From contig NZ_JHZX01000001.1 of the NCBI RefSeq assembly GCF_000688335.1, positions 2,852,001 to 2,916,000 on the forward strand: a stretch of 64,000 bases of DNA, given 5' to 3'. The translations under genes and the position numbers were made by a program. Origin of the DNA: Sediminibacter sp. Hel_I_10. GTDB taxonomy: Bacteria; Bacteroidota; Bacteroidia; Flavobacteriales; Flavobacteriaceae. Shown piece after piece: positions 28,075 to 36,394 of the stretch (positions within the stretch are counted from its first letter, which is position 1; each line of letters begins with the position of its first letter). The notes below the pieces were generated by a model, which had not been told where the DNA came from, did not search any database, and saw nothing but the letters and a program-made list of their open reading frames with translations.

Positions 28075-30411
28075 ATGTCTGAAAATCAAGGTATGTCAGT
28101 TGCTAAGCCTAATGACCAAGGAGAGAATATTAAAAATGAAATCACCAAATATTTAAGATTCTGGTATTGGTTTGTTTTAAGTGTTATTATTGCTCTTTTG
28201 TCATCCTATTTCTATTTAAGATATACTCCTAAGGTTTATTCTTCTACAGCAAAAATTAAAATATTAAATAAATCCAAAGGACTAGAATTACCATCATCTG
28301 CGTTTGTATTTAATCGATCTAATATCAATTTAGAAAATGAAATTGAAATTTTAAAGTCATATCGTATTATTGAAGAAGCAGTCAATAAATTGAACTTGAC
28401 CATGCGATTTTACGAGGAAGGAAATGTCCTAACCACTGAAATAGATGATTTTCCTTTCAAATTATCAAAGACTATTAGTAACGATAGCATCTTAAACTTT
28501 GCAACTTACAGAATCGAAGTAAAAAAGGATGCTTTCTATGTTTCCGCTAAGAATTCAGAAGCGGTAATTGAAATTCCAGATTTTAATTCTTATCAGGTTA
28601 AACATCCTTTTCCTTTCGAAATACAATTTTTAGGAAAGAATGATGCCTTACCGTATATAGGAAGAACTTATTTGGTTCAATTTGTGCCAATGTCATCAGC
28701 TACAATGCAACTTAAAGGGGCTCTTGATGTAACTATGCTTGGCAAAGGTAGTGATTTATTGAAATTAACGCATTCCAGCCAAAGTAAATACCGGTCTCAA
28801 AGAACATTAAATGTTGTAATTGATGTTTTTAATAATGATGGTATTAATGATAGACAAGAGATTTCAAAACGTACTATTGATTTTATAGATGATCGTTTTA
28901 AGTCGTTGGCGTTTGAGCTCGACTCTATAGAAGTAGATATCAAGGATTTTAAGAAATCGAATAATTTTATCACTGTCGAATCTGATGCTGAATTGGGTTT
29001 ATCACAAAGAACAGTTTCTGAAGGTCAAGTATTTGATGTTGAAAATCAATTGGTAATTTCCGAATTATTAAAAGAATCATTATTAGCAGAGAATTCTGAA
29101 TCAGACTTACTTCCATCAAATATTGGAATAGCGGATTCAAATATTAATACGCTGATCAATCAGTATAATGAGTTAGTATTGGAGCGGAATAGACTTCTTG
29201 TAAGTGGATTGGAAAATAATCCCAACGTTCAAATTCTAAATGATAAACTCCTTAATGTTGAAAGAAATATCGAAGAATCTATTAATTCTTATAAAGCTCA
29301 ATTGGAAGCTACTAAGACACAGCTTGTAAAACGTAATCAGAAATATATTAATCAAGTCTCGAGCCTTCCATTAAAGGAAAAGTTACTTAGACCACGAATA
29401 AGACAGCAAGAAATAAAGCAGACACTTTATTTATTTTTACTTCAAAAAAGAGAGGAAGCAGCAATCAACTTGGCGATTACTGAACCATCAATAAAAGTTG
29501 TGGAATATGCGCTTTCAGGGGGCGCTCCAATTTCTCCAAATTCCAGAAATATATATTTGTTGGCATTGATTTTGGGATTAGCAGTACCTTTCGGAGCTAT
29601 TTACGGAATAAATTTACTAAATACGAAGATAAGAGGTAAGAATGACGTAGTAAATAGTGTTGGTAACATTCCTATTCTTGCAGAACTTCCAAAAATAAAG
29701 AGCGGAAAATTAGTCTTTGACAATCCCACTGATCGATCCGTACAGTCTGAAGCTTTTAGGATTCTTTCGGCAAACGTCAATTATATTTTGCCCCCTAGTG
29801 ATGATGGTAAGGGTAAAGTGGTCTTTTGTACTTCTACCATAAAAGGTGAAGGTAAAACCTATGTTGGGATGAATTTGTCCTTAGCCTTATCAAGTATCAA
29901 TAAGAAAGTGTTGTTGATTGGTGCAGATTTAAGAAATCCCCAAGTACATACTTATGTTGACAAGGATAAAAACCAAGCAGGACTTTCAAACTTTCTGCAT
30001 GACGAGACTGTAGACTGGAAAAAAACCTTGATTAAGGGGTTTGATAAGCATCCTAACCACGATATCTTGTTGTCTGGAAGTATTCCTCCAAATCCAACTC
30101 AACTGCTCACCAACGGTCGTTTTGAGCAATTGATCAACGAAGCGAAGAATTTATACGATTATGTTATTGTAGATACAGCACCTACAATTCTAGTCACAGA
30201 TACCTTATTGATCTCTAAACTTGCAGATGCCACTATTTATTTGGTAAGAGCAGATTATACAGAGAAGAATCTATTAGAGTTTTCTAAAAATCTTAATAAT
30301 TCTGGAAAACTTAAAAACATGGCTTACGTTCTTAACGGTGTAGGAGCAAGTAGAGCTTACGGTTACTCATATAACTATGGTTATGGCTATGGATACGGCA
30401 GTCAAGAATAA
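28075..30411 (+). CDS. Wzc-like polysaccharide co-polymerase/tyrosine autokinase
   Basis: A 778-residue inner-membrane protein. A Wzz domain with TM1 (about 28-48, WYWFVLSVIIALLSSYFYL) leads to a long periplasmic coiled-coil region, TM2 (about 496-516, NIYLLALILGLAVPFGAIYG) and a cytoplasmic BY-kinase domain. Walker A is TIKGEGKTYVGMN, Walker A' is LLIGADLRNPQ and Walker B is YDYVIVDTAP. The C-terminal tail has seven tyrosines (RAYGYSYNYGYGYGYGSQE). It controls chain length and export with the Wza-like partner through cycles of tyrosine phosphorylation. No Wzb-type phosphatase gene is in the window. Confidence 0.93.
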   Translation: MSENQGMSVAKPNDQGENIKNEITKYLRFWYWFVLSVIIALLSSYFYLRYTPKVYSSTAKIKILNKSKGLELPSSAFVFNRSNINLENEIEILKSYRIIEEAVNKLNLTMRFYEEGNVLTTEIDDFPFKLSKTISNDSILNFATYRIEVKKDAFYVSAKNSEAVIEIPDFNSYQVKHPFPFEIQFLGKNDALPYIGRTYLVQFVPMSSATMQLKGALDVTMLGKGSDLLKLTHSSQSKYRSQRTLNVVIDVFNNDGINDRQEISKRTIDFIDDRFKSLAFELDSIEVDIKDFKKSNNFITVESDAELGLSQRTVSEGQVFDVENQLVISELLKESLLAENSESDLLPSNIGIADSNINTLINQYNELVLERNRLLVSGLENNPNVQILNDKLLNVERNIEESINSYKAQLEATKTQLVKRNQKYINQVSSLPLKEKLLRPRIRQQEIKQTLYLFLLQKREEAAINLAITEPSIKVVEYALSGGAPISPNSRNIYLLALILGLAVPFGAIYGINLLNTKIRGKNDVVNSVGNIPILAELPKIKSGKLVFDNPTDRSVQSEAFRILSANVNYILPPSDDGKGKVVFCTSTIKGEGKTYVGMNLSLALSSINKKVLLIGADLRNPQVHTYVDKDKNQAGLSNFLHDETVDWKKTLIKGFDKHPNHDILLSGSIPPNPTQLLTNGRFEQLINEAKNLYDYVIVDTAPTILVTDTLLISKLADATIYLVRADYTEKNLLEFSKNLNNSGKLKNMAYVLNGVGASRAYGYSYNYGYGYGYGSQE

Positions 30412-30448
30412 TATTAGTGTTATCTCTGCTGCCGTAAGTACTGTTTTT
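30394..30448 (+). terminator. Possible terminator after the Wzc-like gene
   Basis: TACGGCAG (30394-30401, inside the last codons) can pair with CTGCCGTA (30429-30436), with a T-run at 30443-30448. The 27-nt loop and gap before the T-run make it a weak candidate. Confidence 0.35.
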
Positions 30449-30456
30449 TAATTGAA

Positions 30457-31119
30457 TTAGGAATTAACTAAACCCTTAAGTGCAGCGATAGTTTCTAATT
30501 GGTGAGCGCTTTTGAAAATGTAACTACCGGCTACCAAAACATTGGCACCCGCGTCAATTAATTGTTTGGCATTTTTGTCTGTAACGCCACCATCAATTTC
30601 TATCAGAGTATCCAACTTTTGATCTGTAATCATTTGGCGTAAGGCCTTAATCTTTTTATAGGTCATTTCTTCAAATTTTTGACCTCCAAACCCAGGGTTA
30701 ATAGACATGATTAATACCATATAGCACTTTGGTAAAATATCTTCTAAAACAGAGACCGGTGTGGTTAAATTAAGGACGACTCCTGCTTTACATCCTACAG
30801 CTTCTATTTGAGTAAGTGTTCTGTGCAAATGAACGGTAGACTCGTAATGCACGGTAATAATATCCGCCCCTACTTTTGCGAATTCTTCTATATAACGTTC
30901 TGGCTGTTCTATCATAAGATGAACATCCAATGGCTTTGTGGCGTGTTTTTTAATAGCTGCTATTACAGGCATGCCATAAGAGATGTTAGGTACAAAATGA
31001 CCATCCATAACATCAATATGAAACCAATCGGCATCACTTTGATTAACCATTTCTACATCACGTTGTAAATTGCCAAAATCTGAGGCAAGCATTGAAGGCG
31101 CAATTAAATTTGAAGACAT
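30457..31119 (-). CDS. rpe: Ribulose-phosphate 3-epimerase
   Basis: A 220-residue TIM-barrel enzyme that interconverts ribulose-5-phosphate and xylulose-5-phosphate in the pentose phosphate pathway. Signature segments are APSMLASDF, FHIDVMDGHFVPN (His and Asp metal ligands), LDVHLMIEQPE and the phosphate-binding MSINPGFGGQKF, with IDGGV near the C-terminus. Length is standard. It is convergent with the Wzc-like gene and functionally separate from the polysaccharide locus. Confidence 0.96.
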   Translation of the reverse strand: MSSNLIAPSMLASDFGNLQRDVEMVNQSDADWFHIDVMDGHFVPNISYGMPVIAAIKKHATKPLDVHLMIEQPERYIEEFAKVGADIITVHYESTVHLHRTLTQIEAVGCKAGVVLNLTTPVSVLEDILPKCYMVLIMSINPGFGGQKFEEMTYKKIKALRQMITDQKLDTLIEIDGGVTDKNAKQLIDAGANVLVAGSYIFKSAHQLETIAALKGLVNS

Positions 31120-31143
31120 TTGTCAAGTGTTTTTAGTTCTGGC

Positions 31144-31151
31144 CAAAGATA
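31144..31151 (-). promoter_or_regulatory. Promoter -7 element of rpe
   Basis: Reads TATCTTTG on the minus strand, 24 nt before the rpe ATG. It matches TAnnTTTG; no clear TTG is found upstream. Confidence 0.45.
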
Positions 31152-31159
31152 ACGAAGTT

Positions 31160-31710
31160 TCTTAAAAAGCAGAGATGGTTTCTAGATATCAACAGTCACA
31201 TGTTGTGTATAAATCTGAAGCTTGTGGCAAGTTCATGCAATAAGCCTTATTGTTTTAATTTCATAGAAATGCGAGACCTTGGTAATGCTATACTGCAGTT
31301 AAAATTGTATAAGTAACGCCTTATAGGTCTCATAGAATCACTCCTTATTTTATAGAATCGTTAGGGATAAGTTCAGGTTTCACCCGTAGATAAGCCATGG
31401 ATACTCCCTAGATAACTCCTAGAAGCTTCTGAAATATTTTCTCTGAGATAAAGGGGTATCCTGTATGATAAGTTGGGGATAATTACTGAAATACTAAGAC
31501 CAATAAAAATTCTAGATTAATTAAAGCTAGTGCACTTCTATATATAATGAATAGATGCTAGTGTAGGGCTTAATAGAGGTTCTCAACCAAGAACATACTA
31601 AGCAGATCAAGATGCATGAAGAAATGCACCGATGTTTCTCAAGATTAATGTAAGCTAAAATTTTAATATGTATTAAAGATTTAAGGAATACTAGAGGAGG
31701 GCAGGGGCCT
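31160..31710. other. Gene-free stretch between rpe and rpoD
   Basis: About 550 bases without a convincing ORF, tRNA or repeat. Stop codons are frequent in all frames and the only visible elements are at the edges: the rpe promoter and the hairpin at 31720-31746. Confidence 0.5.
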
Positions 31711-31746
31711 GAAAAAAATGAACCCACGGTAATCAGCCGTGGGTTC
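31711..31746 (-). terminator. Intrinsic terminator downstream of rpoD
   Basis: GAACCCACGG (31720-31729) pairs with CCGTGGGTTC (31737-31746) around a 7-nt loop. On the minus strand a T-run follows the stem (A-run at 31712-31718 on plus). It lies about 135 nt after the rpoD stop codon. Confidence 0.75.
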
Positions 31747-31880
31747 TTTCATCAATCAAAAAACGAACAGTTATGAGTTTTCCATTTTCATGGAACTTAA
31801 ACTGTTGTTACCTTAAAGTAGTCGTAATTATCTTTTAAAAATTACATTCATGTAAATGAATAGCATTTAAAGAGTATTAC

Positions 31881-32744
31881 TTATCCTAAATATGTTTTTA
31901 GTATTTTACTTCGTGAAGTATGTTTTAATCTTCTAATCGCTTTTTCTTTAATTTGTCTTACACGCTCGCGGGTTAAATCAAACGTTTCACCAATCTCTTC
32001 CAAGGTCATTGGGTGTTGATTTCCAAGACCAAAATACAAACGAATAACATCTGCCTCACGTGGCGTCAAAGTCTCAAGAGCGCGCTCTATTTCGGTTCTT
32101 AAAGATTCATGTAATAAGTCGCGATCGGGGTTTGGGGATTCACCACTACGTAATACATCGTATAAGTTAGAATCTTCACCCTCAACTAAAGGCGCATCCA
32201 TTGATACGTGACGGCCAGAATTTTTCATCGACTCCTTAACATCATTAATGGTCATGTCTAATTCTTTAGCTATTTCTTCAGCACTTGGTGGTCGCTCGTG
32301 GCTTTGTTCTAAAAAAGCAAATGTTTTATTGATTTTATTTATAGAGCCAATCTTATTCAGCGGCAAGCGTACAATACGGGATTGCTCAGCTAATGCTTGT
32401 AATATGGATTGTCGAATCCACCAAACAGCATAAGATATAAATTTAAATCCACGCGTTTCGTCAAAACGTTGTGCCGCTTTTATTAATCCTAAATTACCTT
32501 CATTAATTAAATCAGGTAAAGTTAATCCTTGATTTTGGTATTGTTTAGCTACAGATACGACAAAACGTAAATTCGCTTTTGTCAATTTCTCTAATGCTAA
32601 TTGGTCTCCAGCTTTAATACGCTGTGCCAATTCCACTTCTTCGTCAGCCGTAATTAAATCAACCTTACCGATTTCTTGTAAGTATTTGTCTAATGAAGCT
32701 GTTTCACGGTTAGTGACCTGCTTGGTAATTTTTAACTGTCTCAT
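31881..32744 (-). CDS. rpoD: RNA polymerase primary sigma factor RpoD/SigA
   Basis: Housekeeping sigma factor, 287 residues from MRQLKITKQ. Region 1.2 is near [16 protein letters not shown]. Region 2 has [35 protein letters not shown] and [13 protein letters not shown]. Region 4 ends with the helix-turn-helix [20 protein letters not shown]. Region 1.1 is absent, as in Bacteroidetes primary sigma factors. A start 17 codons further upstream is open but would add a sequence foreign to the family, so the ATG at 32744 is chosen. The TTG/TAnnTTTG-type promoters seen across this window are those this sigma class recognises. Confidence 0.96.
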   Translation of the reverse strand: MRQLKITKQVTNRETASLDKYLQEIGKVDLITADEEVELAQRIKAGDQLALEKLTKANLRFVVSVAKQYQNQGLTLPDLINEGNLGLIKAAQRFDETRGFKFISYAVWWIRQSILQALAEQSRIVRLPLNKIGSINKINKTFAFLEQSHERPPSAEEIAKELDMTINDVKESMKNSGRHVSMDAPLVEGEDSNLYDVLRSGESPNPDRDLLHESLRTEIERALETLTPREADVIRLYFGLGNQHPMTLEEIGETFDLTRERVRQIKEKAIRRLKHTSRSKILKTYLG

Positions 32745-32763
32745 TTCATTGAATGGATTAGGG

Positions 32764-32792
32764 CAAAATATGTTGCATATAGTTATACGCAA
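32764..32792 (-). promoter_or_regulatory. rpoD promoter overlapped by an inverted repeat
   Basis: On the minus strand TTG (32790-32792), 19 nt and TATTTTG (32764-32770) give a near-consensus promoter 20-50 nt before the rpoD ATG. An inverted repeat, GTTGC-a-TATA-gt-TATA-c-GCAAC, covers 32772-32793, the spacer between the two elements. It has the shape of an operator; no regulator is identified. Confidence 0.5.
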
Positions 32793-32828
32793 CAACCAAG
32801 AAAAAAGTTACAAGGATTCTGAAAAAAA

Positions 32829-33203
32829 TTAAATTTTAATTAATTTCTTATCGTTAAGATTAATGTCATTGAGCATTTCATTGGTAAATTTATAATGCCC
32901 ACGAGTAGTAATTAGTCTAAAGCGATGGGATTTTAAAGAACTCAATGCATTTAAAAAGAGCCATTTTGATTTCAGTAATTTTGGCTTGTCGCTTTTAAGA
33001 CTGATGTCAAAATAATGTTTTCTCCCTTCTTTCGTAGCAACAATATCTGGAGTAATACTAACGTCACTACCTTTCTTGTTATACGATTTTGGTGTTTCAT
33101 AGCCTTCAACATCGGCTTTAATGTTTTCGTAACCACGCTGTTCTAAATAGGTTACGGAGTCGTTTAAAATGTCGGAATATTTCTGCTTATCTGAATGTAT
33201 CAT
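32829..33203 (-). CDS. Conserved hypothetical protein, possibly nuclease-fold
   Basis: A 124-residue soluble protein I cannot assign. After an N-terminal helix (YSDILNDSVTYLEQRGYENI) come SITPDIVATKEGRKHYFDIS and a lysine-rich segment LKSDKPKLLKSKWLFLNALS. The spacing PDIVA...YFDIS followed by Lys is reminiscent of the PD-(D/E)xK core, but the usual ExK is not present, so this is only a shape resemblance. It lies upstream of rpoD on the same strand and downstream of the pro operon terminator. Confidence 0.55.
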   Translation of the reverse strand: MIHSDKQKYSDILNDSVTYLEQRGYENIKADVEGYETPKSYNKKGSDVSITPDIVATKEGRKHYFDISLKSDKPKLLKSKWLFLNALSSLKSHRFRLITTRGHYKFTNEMLNDINLNDKKLIKI

Positions 33204-33228
33204 AGCTATTAATTTAATGAAAATAATG

Positions 33229-33281
33229 AAAAAAGCAAATTTTTGTGAGTTTTTAACTTTATAACTCTCAAAAATTTGCTT
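33229..33281 (-). terminator. Strong intrinsic terminator of the proCBA operon
   Basis: A 19-bp stem with one mismatch: 33233-33251 pairs with 33263-33281 around an 11-nt loop. On the minus strand the stem is followed by a T-run (A-run 33229-33234 on plus). It begins 22 nt after the proA stop codon. Confidence 0.85.
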
Positions 33282-33302
33282 AAATATAGTTGTGATGTCG
33301 TG

Positions 33303-34502
33303 TTAAACTCTCACATGTCCGTCACCATATATATAGTATTTATTAGTAACGAGTTGTTTTAAGCCTAACGGCCCTCTATGGTGCAGTTTGTCGGTACTTA
33401 TTGCTAATTCGGCACCAACACCCATTTGTCCGCCATCTGTGAAACGTGTGGAGGCATTATGGTATACAGCAGCACTGTCAACTTGCTCCATGAATTTTTG
33501 AGCCAATACTTTATCTTCTGTAAGGATGGAGGCTGAATGTCCGCCTGAGAATTTGTTGATGGCTTCAATAGCAGCATCTTCACCATCAATTTCGGCAATT
33601 AGCAATTTCATTGCTAAAAATTCCTCGTACCAAATGTCTTCATTAGAAATCTGATTTTCATCTGGAAGAATGTCGCCTATATGCTTATCTACAACCAACT
33701 CAACTTTGAGTTTTTTCAAGATAGATTCCAATTCCCTTACTTTACTTTGGTATCCAGGAATGTTTTTATCAATTAATACTTTATCTAAAGCATTACAACC
33801 CGAAATTTTATCGGTCTTGGCATTGATAATGACCTTGACTGTTTTTAGCCAATCTGCATCTTTGGCAACATATAGGAAGTTATTACCACGACCACTAATT
33901 AATACAGCGCAAGTAGCATTATCTTTTACAAATTTTATCAATCTTTCGCCTCCTCTAGGAACAATTAAATCTAATTTCTCAGTAGGATTCTTCAGAAATG
34001 CCTGGGTTTCTTCACGCTTGAGGTGTAACAACTTAATCCAGTCTTTGGATAATCCATTTTTCTCTAAAGCATCATGCCAGCATTTTTCAAGCACAATATT
34101 ACTATTTAGAGCTTCTTTACCGCCTTTTAATAAAATCTTATTGTTCGCTTTAAAAGCTAAAACAGCAGCTTCTATAGTCACATCTGGGCGAGATTCATAA
34201 ATAATCATTATGGTCCCAAATGGTGCGGTTTTATTAGTGATTTTTAAACCGCTGTCTAATGTAAGGTTTGAAATCTCATTGCCTACAGGATCTTCTTGGG
34301 CCTTGACTTCTTCTATAGCCCTAATCATACCATCAATTTTGGCATCATTCACGACAAGTCGATCATATAGTGCTTGATCATCTTTGTCAAAAGCATCTAA
34401 ATCTTTTTTATTTGCTTCTAAAATAGCATCGCGTCTTTTATCAATAATAGAAATCATTGATTTTAGGACTTTATCTTTTATATCTGAACTTAATAGCTTC
34501 AT
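33303..34502 (-). CDS. proA: Glutamate-5-semialdehyde dehydrogenase (gamma-glutamyl phosphate reductase)
   Basis: A 399-residue NADPH-dependent enzyme, second step of proline synthesis: gamma-glutamyl phosphate to glutamate-5-semialdehyde. APFGTIMIIYESRPDVTIEAA, LKGGKEALNSN and LDLIVPRGGERLIKFV are family signatures. The expected active-site cysteine is in the segment KISGCNALDKVLID. It is the last gene of a proC-proB-proA operon, 11 nt after proB, with a strong terminator downstream. Confidence 0.95.
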   Translation of the reverse strand: MKLLSSDIKDKVLKSMISIIDKRRDAILEANKKDLDAFDKDDQALYDRLVVNDAKIDGMIRAIEEVKAQEDPVGNEISNLTLDSGLKITNKTAPFGTIMIIYESRPDVTIEAAVLAFKANNKILLKGGKEALNSNIVLEKCWHDALEKNGLSKDWIKLLHLKREETQAFLKNPTEKLDLIVPRGGERLIKFVKDNATCAVLISGRGNNFLYVAKDADWLKTVKVIINAKTDKISGCNALDKVLIDKNIPGYQSKVRELESILKKLKVELVVDKHIGDILPDENQISNEDIWYEEFLAMKLLIAEIDGEDAAIEAINKFSGGHSASILTEDKVLAQKFMEQVDSAAVYHNASTRFTDGGQMGVGAELAISTDKLHHRGPLGLKQLVTNKYYIYGDGHVRV

Positions 34503-34513
34503 TTTTATTTTTT

Positions 34514-35284
34514 TTAGTGAATAAATTTTGTTCCAATATCCTTACCATCAAGAATATCAACAATTACATTATGTCTTTTACCATCTGCAATGTAGGTTGG
34601 AATATTTTTCTTTGCTGTGCCTTTTGCAATCTTCAATTTAGACTCCATTCCGCCTCTACCTTCGCCTTCTTTTTTCTCAGAAGCTTGAACGTATTTTTCA
34701 ACATCTTGATCTCCTTTTACCTCAGATAATTTTACTGAATCATCATCATCTGGATGACCAGTATATAATCCGTCTGTGTCAGAAAGAATGATCAAACTAT
34801 CTGCATCTAATAATTCGGCAACCAAACTGGCCAACTCATCATTATCTGAAAACATGGACATGGTTAGGGAGGTTGCATCATCTTCATTAGCTATGGGAAT
34901 TACGCCTTCAGCCAATAAACCCTCATAACAATTGATCATATTTTCTCGGTGAGGTCCTGGATCGAAATCTCTTTTTGTGGCAAGTACTTGACCGCAACGC
35001 ATCCCATAATCATGAAAAATACTGTAATAATGACGCATCATACGAGGTTGACCTACGGAAGAATATACTTGACGTCTTACAGATGGATCTTTAATTCTTG
35101 TATCTCCCAGTACTTCTTTTCCTGCTATTGCAGAACCAGATGATACCAAGATAACCATGATGTCACGCTCATACAATACAGATATCTGCCGAACTAATTC
35201 TCTTAGTATTGGACCTAAAATTCTGTTGTCTTTATTGGTTAAAACATTTGTGCCTACTTTTACTACTACTCTTTTTGGTTCCAT
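34514..35284 (-). CDS. proB: Glutamate 5-kinase
   Basis: A 256-residue amino-acid kinase that phosphorylates glutamate with ATP as the first step of proline synthesis. RVVVKVGTNVLTNKDNRI starts the fold, VILVSSGSAIAGKEVLG holds the glutamate-binding loop and LIILSDTDGLYTGHPDDDD follows. It lacks the C-terminal PUA domain of the ~370-residue E. coli type, a short form seen in other bacteria as well. It is 2 nt downstream of proC and 11 nt upstream of proA. Confidence 0.94.
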   Translation of the reverse strand: MEPKRVVVKVGTNVLTNKDNRILGPILRELVRQISVLYERDIMVILVSSGSAIAGKEVLGDTRIKDPSVRRQVYSSVGQPRMMRHYYSIFHDYGMRCGQVLATKRDFDPGPHRENMINCYEGLLAEGVIPIANEDDATSLTMSMFSDNDELASLVAELLDADSLIILSDTDGLYTGHPDDDDSVKLSEVKGDQDVEKYVQASEKKEGEGRGGMESKLKIAKGTAKKNIPTYIADGKRHNVIVDILDGKDIGTKFIH

Positions 35285-35286
35285 CC

Positions 35287-36090
35287 TTATTTTTTTCCTA
35301 ATTCTACAGCTCTATCAAATGCGGCATATGCTGCATCTTTAATGAGTTCTTTTACGTTATTATCATCCATCGAATCAATGGCTGCTTGGGTTGTGCCTCC
35401 TTTAGATGCTACTTTATCAATCCATGATTTTGGTGAAATATCGTTCTGATTGAACAACTCTATAGCACCCTCAAAAGTACTACTCACAAGCACTTTAGAA
35501 TCATAGTCTGAAAAGCCCATTTTTAATGCAGCTTCAAGCATAGATTGCATGAAATAGAACACATATGCTGGACCACTACCAGAGATTCCTGTAGAGGCAT
35601 CAATAAATTTTTCAGTCATCACATGAATGGAAGTACCAGTTGTATCCAAAAGGTTACGAACCATAATAAGCTCTATTTTAGAGACGCTTTCTGACTCTGT
35701 ATATGATGTGACGCCTTTACCAACTTGTGCTGGTAAATTAGGCATTGTTCTAATGACCTTGTCAATACTTAACTTATCTTGGATTGTACCTAATGTTACT
35801 CCTGCCATAAGAGAAACTATAATTTGACCATTGTTGATCATCGGCTTCATTTTAGAAAACAGGTCTTCACTATGATAAGGTTTTACGGCTACAAATACGA
35901 TGTCAGCTTTAGGAAGGCAATCCTCAAGACTTTCATACACATCAAATCGTCCATCTTTTCGGAGGGTTTCGATTTTTTTAGGATCTGTATCAAAAATTTT
36001 AAGCTTTTGTTTGCTCAATAGTGGTGAGCTTGCCATGCCTTCAGAATAGGTTAATCCCATGTTTCCGGCTCCAATTACTAATACTTTCAT
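35287..36090 (-). CDS. proC: Pyrroline-5-carboxylate reductase
   Basis: A 267-residue enzyme for the last step of proline synthesis, NAD(P)H reduction of pyrroline-5-carboxylate. VLVIGAGNMGLTYSEGM is the Rossmann motif, VFVAVKPYHSEDL and IVSLMAGVTLGTIQDKL are typical, and STGISGSGPAYVFYFMQSM is the conserved C-terminal dimer domain signature. It is the first gene of the operon; a perfect 20-bp palindrome lies about 70 nt upstream. Confidence 0.95.
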   Translation of the reverse strand: MKVLVIGAGNMGLTYSEGMASSPLLSKQKLKIFDTDPKKIETLRKDGRFDVYESLEDCLPKADIVFVAVKPYHSEDLFSKMKPMINNGQIIVSLMAGVTLGTIQDKLSIDKVIRTMPNLPAQVGKGVTSYTESESVSKIELIMVRNLLDTTGTSIHVMTEKFIDASTGISGSGPAYVFYFMQSMLEAALKMGFSDYDSKVLVSSTFEGAIELFNQNDISPKSWIDKVASKGGTTQAAIDSMDDNNVKELIKDAAYAAFDRAVELGKK

Positions 36091-36156
36091 ATGTTTTGGT
36101 TGTTTTTATTATAATAGTTCACTCTACTTGTGCAAGGACTGTACGGAACTGCTGAA

Positions 36157-36176
36157 TTTTCAAATTAATTTGAAAA
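36157..36176. promoter_or_regulatory. Perfect 20-bp palindrome upstream of proC
   Basis: TTTTCAAATTAATTTGAAAA reads identically on both strands. It lies 67-86 nt upstream of the proC ATG, where an operator or the upstream promoter region would be. AT-rich palindromes can arise by chance, so function is open. Confidence 0.4.
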
Positions 36177-36318
36177 ATTGAATTATGTGCAAAAATTTAT
36201 CTTAGAGGTATAAAATATACAAATAATCCGCTTAATAATTGAAGTATTTGTGTTTTGCTCATTTTTGATGAAGTGACAGCTTGTCGTGTTTTTGCAAGTT
36301 TGTCGGTATTAAAAAATA

Positions 36319-36350
36319 AAAACCCCACAAATTAAGATTTGTGGGGTTTC
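36319..36350 (-). terminator. Intrinsic terminator after the glycosyltransferase gene
   Basis: AACCCCACAAAT (36321-36332) pairs with ATTTGTGGGGTT (36337-36348) around a TAAG loop: 12 bp with no mismatch. On the minus strand the stem is followed by TTTTTATTTTTT. It lies about 45 nt after the stop of the gene at 36395-37846. Confidence 0.85.
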
Positions 36351-36394
36351 AGTAAAAGGAAGAAGTTATGGAATTTGTATTTCGGTTTGTCTAA

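Noticed and set aside
30394-30436. Stem at the end of the Wzc-like gene as a strong terminator
   Set aside because: It is long-looped and the T-run is displaced, so I list it only as a weak candidate.
31527-31727. ORF in the gap between rpe and rpoD
   Set aside because: It has no recognisable domain or promoter and its 5' end lies next to the rpoD terminator hairpin region.
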